Positions 15,071 to 22,576 of a DNA stretch of 64,000 bases are shown here, piece by piece (within the stretch, counting starts at the first letter, position 1; each line of letters starts with the position of its first letter). The position numbers were made by a program, and so were the translations under genes. Origin of the DNA: Clostridiales bacterium (GTDB lineage: Bacteria > Bacillota > Clostridia > Oscillospirales > Butyricicoccaceae). Location: positions 1-64,000 of the forward strand of contig JAHZFK010000009.1 of NCBI GenBank assembly GCA_019421385.1, in the 5' to 3' direction. A model generated the notes under the pieces. That model saw nothing but the letters and a program-made list of their open reading frames with translations, was not told where the DNA came from and searched no databases.

Positions 15071-16438
15071 TCATTCTTTTGCCAGTTCATAAATGGCTGC
15101 GGCGAGAATTTCTGCGTTTTGCAGCAGCCGCTCCACTTCCATATATTCATCCGGTTTGTGCTCACGGATTTCATCGCCCGGGAAAACCGGACCGAATGCG
15201 ACCAGATTTGGGATGGACTTGGCATATGTGCCGCCGCCAATCGACTTAAGCACCGCCTTGTCGCCGGTCTGCTCCTCGTATACCTTGGCCAGCTTGCGGA
15301 TGAGTTCGCTCTCGGGCGGCATATAGATCGCCGCTTTGTGCTTCATCTCGGTTTCATGGAAACCACCGAGCGAGAACGCGCGTTCCAGACGCGGATGCGC
15401 CATATCATAGGTCTTGGTGACCGGAAAACGCACGGACAGGGTGAGCGATAGCGTGTCCTCCGCAAAGGCCGCTACGCCGAGGTTAACGGTCAGGTCGCCC
15501 GAAAGGTCGTCGCGCATGGCAAGTCCCAGTGATTCGCCGCGCGTTTCCAATCCGATGCGGTCTGCGAGAAACGCCATGCAGTCGGCAAGGTCGCCATCCA
15601 GCGGCAGCTGCGACAGCGCGAGCGCCAGACGACCAATCGCGTTTTCGCCCTGTTCAGGGGTCGAGCCGTGAGCGGACACGCCCGCAGCTTCGATGCGGAT
15701 ACCGCCGTCGATCGGCGTGACGGTGACTTTGTCCAGCGCAATCTTGCCTGCGGCCTCTGCCGGACAAGCCAGTTCCGCGACTGCGTAAGCAGGGGACACG
15801 TTGCCGGCGGTGCCGCCCTCGAAGCGGGTCAGACGATAATCGCCGGTTTGGCTCAGTTTGCGGGCGTATACGCAGTTCATGATGCCCTTTTCGCCATTGA
15901 TGATCGGGTATTCTCCATCCGGTGTAAAGCCCATCACGGGAACTTCGCCGCCGTGCTCGAGATACCACACCATATCCTGACAGCCGGTTTCTTCGTTCGT
16001 GCCGAACAGGATGCGGATACGGCGGGAGGGGACAAAGCCCGCATCCTTGAGTGCAGCCAGCGCGTACAGCGCCGCAACGGTCGGGCCCTTGTCGTCCATT
16101 GTGCCGCGGCCATAGATGCGGCCGTCCTTGACTTCGCCTGAGAACGGTTGAGCAGCCTGCCAGCCGTCACCCGCGGGGACTACATCCAGATGACCGAGCA
16201 CAGCGACCATTTCCTCGCCTTCGCCGTACTCACACCAGCCAACGCGGTTGTCCATATTGACCGTGCGGAAACCGAGTTTTTCGCATAGCGCAAGCGTTTC
16301 GTGCAGGCATCGGGCTACTTCACGCCCAAAGGGCGCGTCCGGCGCGGGTTCGCCCTCCACGCTCGGGATCTGAATGAGCGCGGCAAGATCGGCCAGCAGC
16401 TCGTCCGCATGTGCGCGGATATATGGTTTGAAATTCAT
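15071..16438 (-). CDS. pepV: Dipeptidase PepV (M20 metallopeptidase)
   Basis: This 455-residue zinc dipeptidase of the M20A/PepV (Sapep) type has metal-binding segments GHLDVVPAGDGW, GRGTMDDKGP and LFGTNEETG. The catalytic Asp follows HLD, and a lid domain occupies about residues 190-360. The start is preceded by AAGGAGG. It is first in a two-gene operon with the dipeptide epimerase, so it likely hydrolyses the L-Ala-L-Glu the epimerase makes, as well as other dipeptides. The pairing is established for murein-peptide salvage in other bacteria; the specific link here is inference. Confidence 0.93.
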   Translation of the reverse strand: MNFKPYIRAHADELLADLAALIQIPSVEGEPAPDAPFGREVARCLHETLALCEKLGFRTVNMDNRVGWCEYGEGEEMVAVLGHLDVVPAGDGWQAAQPFSGEVKDGRIYGRGTMDDKGPTVAALYALAALKDAGFVPSRRIRILFGTNEETGCQDMVWYLEHGGEVPVMGFTPDGEYPIINGEKGIMNCVYARKLSQTGDYRLTRFEGGTAGNVSPAYAVAELACPAEAAGKIALDKVTVTPIDGGIRIEAAGVSAHGSTPEQGENAIGRLALALSQLPLDGDLADCMAFLADRIGLETRGESLGLAMRDDLSGDLTVNLGVAAFAEDTLSLTLSVRFPVTKTYDMAHPRLERAFSLGGFHETEMKHKAAIYMPPESELIRKLAKVYEEQTGDKAVLKSIGGGTYAKSIPNLVAFGPVFPGDEIREHKPDEYMEVERLLQNAEILAAAIYELAKE

Positions 16439-16536
16439 AGCAATCCTCCTTAACGGGTTCTAAACAATGTCCTATCATATTGTACAGGATGGCAAGATGT
16501 TTTGCAAACCATTCTGTGCAAATTGCTTGCGAGACC

Positions 16537-16565
16537 TTGCAAAAAAGTCGGTTTTCTTGTATACT
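16537..16565 (+). promoter_or_regulatory. Promoter of the DUF819 gene
   Basis: -35 TTGCAA at 16537-16542, a 17-base spacer and -10 TATACT at 16560-16565. Further TTGCAAA and GTGCAAA copies lie just upstream and might be an operator. Confidence 0.7.
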
Positions 16566-16644
16566 GGAAAACAATCCGATGTTGCGGCGAACGGGAAGCT
16601 GTCTGCATGGGAAAAGAGACTGGAAAAGTGAGGGATGAAAACAA

Positions 16645-17832
16645 ATGATTACCAACGGCTTTACCTATATTGCGGTGCTGGTCTTTCTGGCGGCCGTTCT
16701 GGTAGGCGCGGAAAAGCTGACCAAATGGAAGTTTTTCAAGTTCGTGCCGCCAGTGGTGCTGCTGTACCTGCTGACGATGCTGCTGTGTACCGTGGGCGCA
16801 TGGGATATGGAGGCCACCAAAGGGGCATACAGTGCGCTGAAAAACAACATTTTGTACGCAATGCTGTGCCTGATGCTGTTGCGCTGCGACATCCGCAAGG
16901 TGCTCAAGCTTGGCCCGCGTATGCTGGGCGGCTTTTTCGCAGCCAGCATTTCGATTTCGATCGGTTTTATCGCTACCTATGCGATCATGAACGGTATGCT
17001 GGGTTCGGAGGCGTGGAAGGCGCTGGGCGCGCTGTGCGGCAGCTGGATGGGCGGTTCGGGCAACATGGTTGCAGTCCAGGCTGCGCTGCATATTTCGGAA
17101 GCGGATATGGGCTATGCGCTGGTCATCGACTCGATCGACTATTCGGTGTGGGTCATGTTCCTGCTCTGGGCGATCACGTTTGCGCCGCAGTTCAATAAGT
17201 GGACCAAGGCATCTACCACAACGCTCGACGAGGTTTGCGCTCGTCTGGAGCAAGAGCAAAAGGAAGAGGACAAGCATATGAACTTCCCCGGCCTGCTGTT
17301 CCTGATCGGCGGTGCACTGCTGGTTTCCGCGCTGTCGCAGAATGCGGGCAATGCGATTTTTGAATGGACCAAGACGTTGATCGGCGGAAATACGCCGTGG
17401 ATCGACTCCGCAACATGGACGGTGCTGGTTGTTACGATTATTGCACTGGTTGCGGCGGTTACTCCGATCGGCAAGATCGCGGGTGCGGCCGAGCTGTCCA
17501 ACGTCATGTTGTATATTGTCATTGCACTGCTGGCATCCCGTGCAAGTCTGCTGGAAATGACCGATGCTCCGGTGTGGATTATTTCGGGCTTTATGATTTT
17601 GGCGATCCACGGCATCATTTTGGTCGTTATTGCAAAGATTTTCAAACTCGATATGTTCACCTGTGGCGTTGCGTCGCTGGCGAATATCGGCGGTACGGCT
17701 TCCGCGCCGGTGCTCGCCGCGTCCTACTCTGGCGCGCTGGTACCGGTCGGCGTACTGATGGCGCTGATGGGCTATATCATCGGCACCGGCGGCGGTATCC
17801 TTACGGCGAATATTATGCGGTTATTTGCCTGA
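16645..17832 (+). CDS. DUF819 family membrane protein (YjcL-like)
   Basis: This 395-residue integral membrane protein has about ten hydrophobic segments. The repeated signatures GSWMGGSGNM (about 131-140) and ANIGGTASAPVLAASY (about 349-364) are typical of DUF819 proteins, which are thought to be transporters with two inverted halves. A charged cytosolic loop (LEQEQKEEDKH) separates the halves. Substrate is unknown. It has its own promoter and terminator, so it is a single transcription unit. Confidence 0.85.
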   Translation: MITNGFTYIAVLVFLAAVLVGAEKLTKWKFFKFVPPVVLLYLLTMLLCTVGAWDMEATKGAYSALKNNILYAMLCLMLLRCDIRKVLKLGPRMLGGFFAASISISIGFIATYAIMNGMLGSEAWKALGALCGSWMGGSGNMVAVQAALHISEADMGYALVIDSIDYSVWVMFLLWAITFAPQFNKWTKASTTTLDEVCARLEQEQKEEDKHMNFPGLLFLIGGALLVSALSQNAGNAIFEWTKTLIGGNTPWIDSATWTVLVVTIIALVAAVTPIGKIAGAAELSNVMLYIVIALLASRASLLEMTDAPVWIISGFMILAIHGIILVVIAKIFKLDMFTCGVASLANIGGTASAPVLAASYSGALVPVGVLMALMGYIIGTGGGILTANIMRLFA

Positions 17833-17849
17833 CCTTGTTTCCCGACATC

Positions 17850-17882
17850 AAACGGCTGTCCCTTGTGGGACGGCCGTTTTTT
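17850..17882 (+). terminator. Terminator after the DUF819 gene
   Basis: A 13-bp stem (AAACGGCTGTCCC with GGGACGGCCGTTT, one wobble pair) with a 4-base loop, then a T run. Confidence 0.9.
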
Positions 17883-17899
17883 GCGTATTTTTGCAGATT

Positions 17900-17915
17900 T
17901 GTTGTTATAACAACA
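17900..17915. promoter_or_regulatory. Perfect 16-base palindrome, likely activator operator
   Basis: TGTTGTTATAACAACA is a perfect palindrome centred at 17907.5. The downstream -10 TATACT predicts a start near 17949, which places the centre at about -41.5. That is the standard position of a Crp/Fnr-type activator that overlaps the -35 region, and no good -35 box is present. Confidence 0.6.
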
Positions 17916-17936
17916 GACGATATGTGGTATATCGTT

Positions 17937-17942
17937 TATACT
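17937..17942 (+). promoter_or_regulatory. -10 box of the ferredoxin-like gene promoter
   Basis: TATACT with no recognisable -35 box at 16-18 bases upstream, as expected for an activator-dependent promoter. A 7-bp inverted repeat (ACGATAT / ATATCGT) fills the -35 to -10 interval. Confidence 0.55.
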
Positions 17943-17983
17943 AAATGCATCAAACAACGGAATGAAAGCGGAGGAAACCCGAT

Positions 17984-18688
17984 ATGATGCGTAAAATTAT
18001 TGAAATCAATGAGGAAAAGTGCAACGGTTGTGGTTTGTGCGCCAGCGCCTGCCATGAAGGGGCAATCGGTATGGTGGACGGTAAGGCGAAGCTGCTGCGG
18101 GACGATTACTGCGACGGGTTAGGCAACTGCCTGCCGGTTTGCCCAACTGGGGCGATCACATTTGTCGAGCGGGAGGCTGCGCCTTATGATGAGGCGGCGG
18201 TGCAGGCCAATCAGCGTGCGAAAGAGCAAGCACAGCAGCCGCTGGCCTGCGGTTGTCCCGGCAGTCAGGCGCGGGCGATTGCGCGCACCACGGCGGCGCC
18301 AGCTGTGGCCGCTCCTGTCTCGTCCGAGCTGCGCCAGTGGCCGGTGCAGATCAAGTTGGTTCCGGTCAATGCGCCGTACTTTGACGGGGCGCATCTGCTG
18401 GTCGCGGCAGATTGCACGGCATATGCGTATGCGAATTTTCATCAGGACTTTATCCGCAATAAAATCACGCTCATTGGCTGCCCTAAGCTGGATGAGGGCG
18501 ATTACAGCGAAAAACTGACCGAAATCATCCGATTGAACAATATCAAAAGCGTGACGGTCGTGCGCATGGAAGTACCGTGCTGCGGCGGCATCGAACATGC
18601 TGTGCGCACTGCCTTACAGGCAAGCGGCAAGTTCCTGCCGTGGCAGGTGGTTGTCGTTTCGACGGATGGGCGTATCCTCGAGCAGTGA
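17984..18688 (+). CDS. 4Fe-4S dicluster ferredoxin-like protein with Cys-rich C-terminal domain
   Basis: This 234-residue protein has an N-terminal bacterial ferredoxin domain. The first cluster motif is C13-x2-C16-x2-C19-x3-C23. The second is C43-x5-C49-x3-C53, followed by P. After a variable linker (about 75-120, Ala/Gln-rich with a conserved-looking ACGCPGS) comes a domain with further cysteines in AADCTAY, IGCPKLD and VPCCGG. These could bind another cluster or thiols. Such proteins occur widely in anaerobes and are often near Crp/Fnr-type regulators or hcp; neither is in the window. Its function is unknown, presumably electron transfer. An activator-type palindrome lies upstream. Confidence 0.85.
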   Translation: MMRKIIEINEEKCNGCGLCASACHEGAIGMVDGKAKLLRDDYCDGLGNCLPVCPTGAITFVEREAAPYDEAAVQANQRAKEQAQQPLACGCPGSQARAIARTTAAPAVAAPVSSELRQWPVQIKLVPVNAPYFDGAHLLVAADCTAYAYANFHQDFIRNKITLIGCPKLDEGDYSEKLTEIIRLNNIKSVTVVRMEVPCCGGIEHAVRTALQASGKFLPWQVVVVSTDGRILEQ

Positions 18689-18758
18689 GCAGGTAGGCAA
18701 ATCCCTCGGTTTGTGGTACACTGGATGCAAGTAAGTTCGTACAAACGGAGGGAAATAA

Positions 18759-19307
18759 ATGAACACCCTGAATGTGGTGCATGATTTTTTGCGGCGGCAG
18801 GTCAAGCCGGGGGCATTTTGCATTGACGCGACTGCGGGCAAGGGCCGCGACACGGCGCTGCTGTGCCGCCTTGTTGGGACGGAGGGCCGCGTGCTGGCAT
18901 TCGATGTGCAGCAGGAGGCAATCGAACAGACGCGCGCGCTGCTGTCGGCGGAGGGACTATCGGCGGAGGTTGTGCTGGACAGCCATGCCAACATGGCGCA
19001 GTATGCGGCGCCGGAAAGCGTTGACTGCATTGTGTTCAATTTCGGTCGGCTGCCGGGCGGCGACCCGAAAATCTTTACCACTGCGGCGTCCTCGCTTCCC
19101 GCTATTGATGCGGGACTCGCTTTGCTGCGTCCGGGCGGTGTGATGGCGCTTGCGCTCTATTACGGCAAAGAAAACGGATATGACGAGAAAAATGCAATTT
19201 TAGAACACCTAAAGTCGTTAAATGACCGGGCGTTCACTGTTCTGGCTTGTGACTGGCTCAATCGGAAGCACGATCCACCGCTGCCGATTTTTATCTGGAA
19301 AGAATAG
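18759..19307 (+). CDS. mnmM: SAM-dependent tRNA methyltransferase MnmM (YtqB)
   Basis: This 182-residue Rossmann methyltransferase matches the YtqB family. The SAM loop is CIDATAGKGRDT (about 21-32) with FDVQQEAIEQT next. NFGRLPGGDP (about 94-103) and LALYYGKENGYDEKN are family-specific. YtqB was identified as MnmM, which completes 5-methylaminomethyl-2-thiouridine at the tRNA wobble base in bacteria lacking the MnmC methylase domain. The start follows CGGAGGG. It is probably a separate unit, with the zinc-ribbon genes behind having their own -10 box. Confidence 0.9.
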   Translation: MNTLNVVHDFLRRQVKPGAFCIDATAGKGRDTALLCRLVGTEGRVLAFDVQQEAIEQTRALLSAEGLSAEVVLDSHANMAQYAAPESVDCIVFNFGRLPGGDPKIFTTAASSLPAIDAGLALLRPGGVMALALYYGKENGYDEKNAILEHLKSLNDRAFTVLACDWLNRKHDPPLPIFIWKE

Positions 19308-19315
19308 TAGGGATA

Positions 19316-19324
19316 TGCTATAAT
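19316..19324 (+). promoter_or_regulatory. Extended -10 promoter of the zinc-ribbon pair
   Basis: TGC directly before TATAAT, 24 bases before the start codon. The -35 (TGGAAA) is poor. Confidence 0.5.
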
Positions 19325-19347
19325 CGGCAGGTAAGGAGGGATGCATC

Positions 19348-19875
19348 ATGCCTTGGTGCCCCAAGTGCAAAGCAGAATACCGGGAGGGGTTCACAGAGTG
19401 CAGCACCTGTCAGGTGCCGCTGGTGGATACGCTGCCCGAAGAAAATGAAGTGCCGGAATGGGAGAAGTTTGTTCTGCCGGATGGGATGGAAAAACCGATT
19501 GCGGTTTACACGGCTAAAAACCGTTTAGAAGCCACGGCGATCTGTGATATGTTGCATGAAAACGATGTGGTTGCGTATGACCGCCCGGCAAGCTTCGGAC
19601 AAATTGTAGATTATACCGGCGCGGATGCCCGCTTTGGTCTGTCAATAATCGTGGACGTGAGCCAAACCGCCCGAGCGCGGGAGCTGATCGACGAGATGAA
19701 CCGCAATCTCTCGGAAACAAGGATTGACGAGAACGAACTGGCGCGGTTGGCAGAGGAGCAGGCAATGGAAACACCCGAGCAGCCGATGGAGGACAATGTC
19801 TCCTTTAAGATGCTGCCGGTGGTGATCGGTGTGATCGTGGTCGCGCTGGCACTGCTGTACTTCGTGGCAAATTGA
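19348..19875 (+). CDS. Zinc-ribbon protein with DUF2007-like domain and C-terminal membrane anchor
   Basis: This 175-residue protein begins with a zinc ribbon, CPKCKAEYREGFTECSTC. A domain resembling DUF2007 (a signal-transducing family) follows at about residues 50-120, with the hallmark YTAKNRLEATAICDMLHEND. An acidic linker precedes a single C-terminal transmembrane helix (about 153-173). The topology suggests a tail-anchored cytosolic regulator or sensor. It shares its first 20 residues almost identically with the next gene, so the two probably arose by duplication. Function is unknown. Confidence 0.75.
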   Translation: MPWCPKCKAEYREGFTECSTCQVPLVDTLPEENEVPEWEKFVLPDGMEKPIAVYTAKNRLEATAICDMLHENDVVAYDRPASFGQIVDYTGADARFGLSIIVDVSQTARARELIDEMNRNLSETRIDENELARLAEEQAMETPEQPMEDNVSFKMLPVVIGVIVVALALLYFVAN

Positions 19876-19889
19876 AGGAGGAGAAGCAT

Positions 19890-20129
19890 ATGCCGTGGTG
19901 TCCCAAGTGCGGGGCAGAGTTCCGTGAAGGCTTTACCGCTTGCAATACCTGTCATGTCAAGCTGATTGGACACAAGCCGGACGGTACGGAGAAGATCGAA
20001 GAGATCACGCCGCCGCCCGAGGGCTGGGAGCGGGAAAGTCCGAAGAAGCAGCGCATCCTGCGTATTTTGCGCGCCCTGACCGTGGTGTTGCTGGCGCTGG
20101 CGGCTGCGTTGCTGCTGCAAAACATGTGA
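19890..20129 (+). CDS. Small zinc-ribbon membrane protein, paralogue of the preceding gene's N-terminus
   Basis: This 79-residue protein has the zinc ribbon CPKCGAEFREGFTACNTC, a Pro/Glu linker and a C-terminal transmembrane helix (about 59-78). It lacks the DUF2007-like domain of its neighbour, as if it were a short copy with ribbon and anchor only. The ATG at 19890 follows AAGGAGGAG; a start six codons upstream would overlap the previous stop and lacks a ribosome site. It is co-transcribed with the preceding gene, with a 14-base gap. Confidence 0.78.
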   Translation: MPWCPKCGAEFREGFTACNTCHVKLIGHKPDGTEKIEEITPPPEGWERESPKKQRILRILRALTVVLLALAAALLLQNM

Positions 20130-20133
20130 ATAG

Positions 20134-20167
20134 AAAAAGCGTGTACTCATTTGAGTACACGCTTTTT
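20134..20167. terminator. Bidirectional terminator between the zinc-ribbon pair and lysA
   Basis: A long stem beginning AAAAAGCGTGTACTC pairs with GAGTACACGCTTTTT. A and T runs suit both convergent units. Confidence 0.92.
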
Positions 20168-20179
20168 TGTTGCGGTTTT

Positions 20180-21445
20180 TTACAGGATATCATCGAACAG
20201 GCCGGTCATATCCAGCGTTGCAAAATAATCCTTGGGGGTTTCCGCACGGCGGATCAACTCGACCGAGCCGTCCTCGCGCAGCAGCAATTCTGCCGAACGC
20301 AGCTTGCCGTTGTAATTGTAGCCCATCGAGAAGCCGTGTGCGCCCGTATCGTGGATATAAACGTAATCGCCGATATCAATGCGGGGCAGGTTGCGGTCGA
20401 TGGCAAACTTATCGTTGTTCTCGCACAGGCCGCCGGTCACGTCATAGGTGCGGTCGTGCAGGGCGTCTTCCTTGCCGAGCACCGTGATATGGTGATATGC
20501 GCCGTACATCGCCGGACGCATCAGATTCGCCGCACATGCGTCCAGACCGGCGTATTCCTTGTAGGTGTGCTTGTGGTGGATGCACTGGGCAACCAGCGCA
20601 CCATACGGCCCAAGGATAAAGCGGCCCATCTCGGTGTAGATGGCGATATCGTCCATGCCTGCGGGCGTCAGCACTTCCTCGTACGCGCGGCGCACGCCCT
20701 CGCCGATGGCCATGATGTCGTTCGGCTCCTGCCACGGCTTATAGGGGATGCCTACGCCGCCGGACAGGTTGATAAACGCGATGTGCACGCCGGTTTCCTT
20801 CTGTACCTCGACTGCCAGCTTGAACAGGATGCGGGCAAGGGCAGGATAATACTCGTTGGCCACGGTATTGGAAGCAAGAAATGCATGGATGCCGAAGTGC
20901 TTGACGCCCTTGGACTTCATATACTTGAATGCCTCGATCAGCTGCTCACGGGTCATGCCGTACTTGGCTTCCTGCGGGGTGTCCATGATTTCGTTTTCCA
21001 GCACGAAGTCGCCGCCCGGATTGAAACGGCAGGACATGGTTTCCTTCCATTCGCCAACCTTATCGTAGTAGTCAAGATGGGTGATGTCGTCAAAGTTGAC
21101 GATTGCATCCAGATCGCTGGCCAGTTTGAAATCCTCATTCGGTGTGACGTTGGAGGAGAACATAATGTCATGGCCGGTGATGCCGCAAGCCTTGCTCAGC
21201 AGCAGCTCGGTGTAGCTCGAGCAGTCGCAGCCGAAGCCTTCCTCGTGAAGCAGCTGCACCAGACGGGGGTTGGGTGTGGCCTTGACCGCAAAGTACTCCT
21301 TAAAGCCCGGATTCCACGCGAACGCCGCCTTGACCTTACGCGCATTTTCGCGGATGGCTTTCTCGTCATAGATGTGGAACGGGGTGGGATAGGTCTTTGT
21401 AATTTCCTGTACCTGTTCGAGTGTCAAAAAGGGTTTCTTTTCCAT
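20180..21445 (-). CDS. lysA: Diaminopimelate decarboxylase, divergent form
   Basis: This 421-residue fold-III PLP decarboxylase should make lysine from meso-diaminopimelate. The PLP lysine is Lys55 in YFAVKATPNP. HFGIHAF (about 183-189), RPAMYGAYH (310-318) and the active-site Cys341 in GGLCENND are recognisable. Several usually invariant positions differ: the glycine loop reads SGGVGIPY (228-235) instead of GGGLG, and ACAANLMRP replaces the usual D-x-G-x-x-x-x-x-RP. This variant group is found in Clostridia and is normally annotated lysA. Ornithine or carboxynorspermidine decarboxylase activity cannot be excluded from sequence alone. It is last in the leftward unit from putP. Confidence 0.85.
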   Translation of the reverse strand: MEKKPFLTLEQVQEITKTYPTPFHIYDEKAIRENARKVKAAFAWNPGFKEYFAVKATPNPRLVQLLHEEGFGCDCSSYTELLLSKACGITGHDIMFSSNVTPNEDFKLASDLDAIVNFDDITHLDYYDKVGEWKETMSCRFNPGGDFVLENEIMDTPQEAKYGMTREQLIEAFKYMKSKGVKHFGIHAFLASNTVANEYYPALARILFKLAVEVQKETGVHIAFINLSGGVGIPYKPWQEPNDIMAIGEGVRRAYEEVLTPAGMDDIAIYTEMGRFILGPYGALVAQCIHHKHTYKEYAGLDACAANLMRPAMYGAYHHITVLGKEDALHDRTYDVTGGLCENNDKFAIDRNLPRIDIGDYVYIHDTGAHGFSMGYNYNGKLRSAELLLREDGSVELIRRAETPKDYFATLDMTGLFDDIL

Positions 21446-21473
21446 TGGTTTTGTTCGCCTTTCCTTTTAGGGT

Positions 21474-21707
21474 TTATTCATCGGATTGTTTGCCGAGGAT
21501 GCGCTCAAAACGGCGGCGCATATCATCCTCGATACGCTGGGTTTCAATTTGGTCGATTTCCGCGATGCGGCCATCTCTTACGATGACGACCATGCCTTCG
21601 CCCAACATCGAGGGAGCGTCGGCACGGGGAAAATTGACCATCTTTCCACCGATTTCAACAACCACATCATCGCCTTCAAAGCGATCGACAATACCGGTCT
21701 GTTTCAT
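21474..21707 (-). CDS. DUF3006 domain protein
   Basis: This 77-residue protein consists of one small beta-rich DUF3006 domain: GIVDRFEGDDVVVEIGG, then a short helical tail. DUF3006 genes regularly sit next to ComEC-like metallo-beta-lactamase genes, as here, where its ATG overlaps the upstream stop as ATGA. AAGGAG lies about nine bases before the start. Function is unknown. Confidence 0.85.
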   Translation of the reverse strand: MKQTGIVDRFEGDDVVVEIGGKMVNFPRADAPSMLGEGMVVIVRDGRIAEIDQIETQRIEDDMRRRFERILGKQSDE

Positions 21708-22576
21708 GCAGCATTCTCCTTGCTTGATGACGGTGGGTGTAGCGGGAAAATGACGGTGCCGCATTCCGCGGTGATGCGGACGTCGCTTACTCCCGCAAGG
21801 GACAGATTTTGCAGCGTTTGCGGGTCGGGGTGGCCGTAGTCGTTGTCTACGCCGCAGGAGATGACGGCAACGGATGGTTGAATGGTTTGCAGAAAGGACA
21901 GGGAAGAGGACGTTGCTCCGCCGTGGTGCCCGACCTTGAGCACATCGCAGCGCAAGGCTGGCTCATGTGCAAGGAGCGATTGTTCGGCGGCGGCTTCCGC
22001 GTCGCCCATCAGCAGCACTTTCTGCTCATCGACCTGAAACAATGTGATGAGTGAACGGTCGTTGAGGTTGCCGTCCGGCACATCGTCTGCAGGGCCGAGA
22101 AAGGTAAGCGAAGCGCCGGAGTCAAACGCCAGCGTATCGCCCGGAGTGGGAATCGTCGGCTGGATGCCCTGCGCTTGCAGCGCGTCCAGCAGGTCGGAAA
22201 AAGAAGCGGTGTTCTGTGTTTCCGGACCCATGTAAAAATGTTCGACGGGGAACGTGTCAAGCACCTGTGTCATGCCGCCGATGTGGTCGGCATGGGGATG
22301 CGTGGCTACTGCGGCATAGAGCCGGGTAACGCCGAGGTCTTCCAGATAGCGGACGACCGCCGCGCCGCTTTCCGCAGTACCGGCATCGACCAGAACGGCC
22401 TGCCCGCCTGAAAGCAGCAGCGCCGAATCGCCCTGACCAACGTCGATAAAATGCACAGCGGTTTCATCGGTCAGTGTTTGCTGCGGGAGAAAACAGTCCG
22501 CAAATTGCAGGATGCCGCCCAAAATGAATGCGACCGCGGCAGAACACCATAGAAACAGACGGAGCCTGCGCTTCAT
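21704..22576 (-). CDS. ComEC-like metallo-beta-lactamase fold hydrolase, membrane-anchored
   Basis: This 290-residue protein has an N-terminal signal anchor (about 8-28) and then a ComEC/Rec2-type metallo-beta-lactamase domain. Motifs are HFIDVGQGDSALL, THPHADHIGGM (metal His-x-His-x-Asp-His), LLMGDAEAAAE and LKVGHHGGATSS. It is not the full DNA-uptake channel ComEC, since the competence membrane domain is absent. Stand-alone proteins of this type are probably exported nucleases or phosphodiesterases; the substrate is unproven. It starts immediately after the putP stop, and the DUF3006 gene overlaps its end. Confidence 0.88.
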   Translation of the reverse strand: MKRRLRLFLWCSAAVAFILGGILQFADCFLPQQTLTDETAVHFIDVGQGDSALLLSGGQAVLVDAGTAESGAAVVRYLEDLGVTRLYAAVATHPHADHIGGMTQVLDTFPVEHFYMGPETQNTASFSDLLDALQAQGIQPTIPTPGDTLAFDSGASLTFLGPADDVPDGNLNDRSLITLFQVDEQKVLLMGDAEAAAEQSLLAHEPALRCDVLKVGHHGGATSSSLSFLQTIQPSVAVISCGVDNDYGHPDPQTLQNLSLAGVSDVRITAECGTVIFPLHPPSSSKENAA

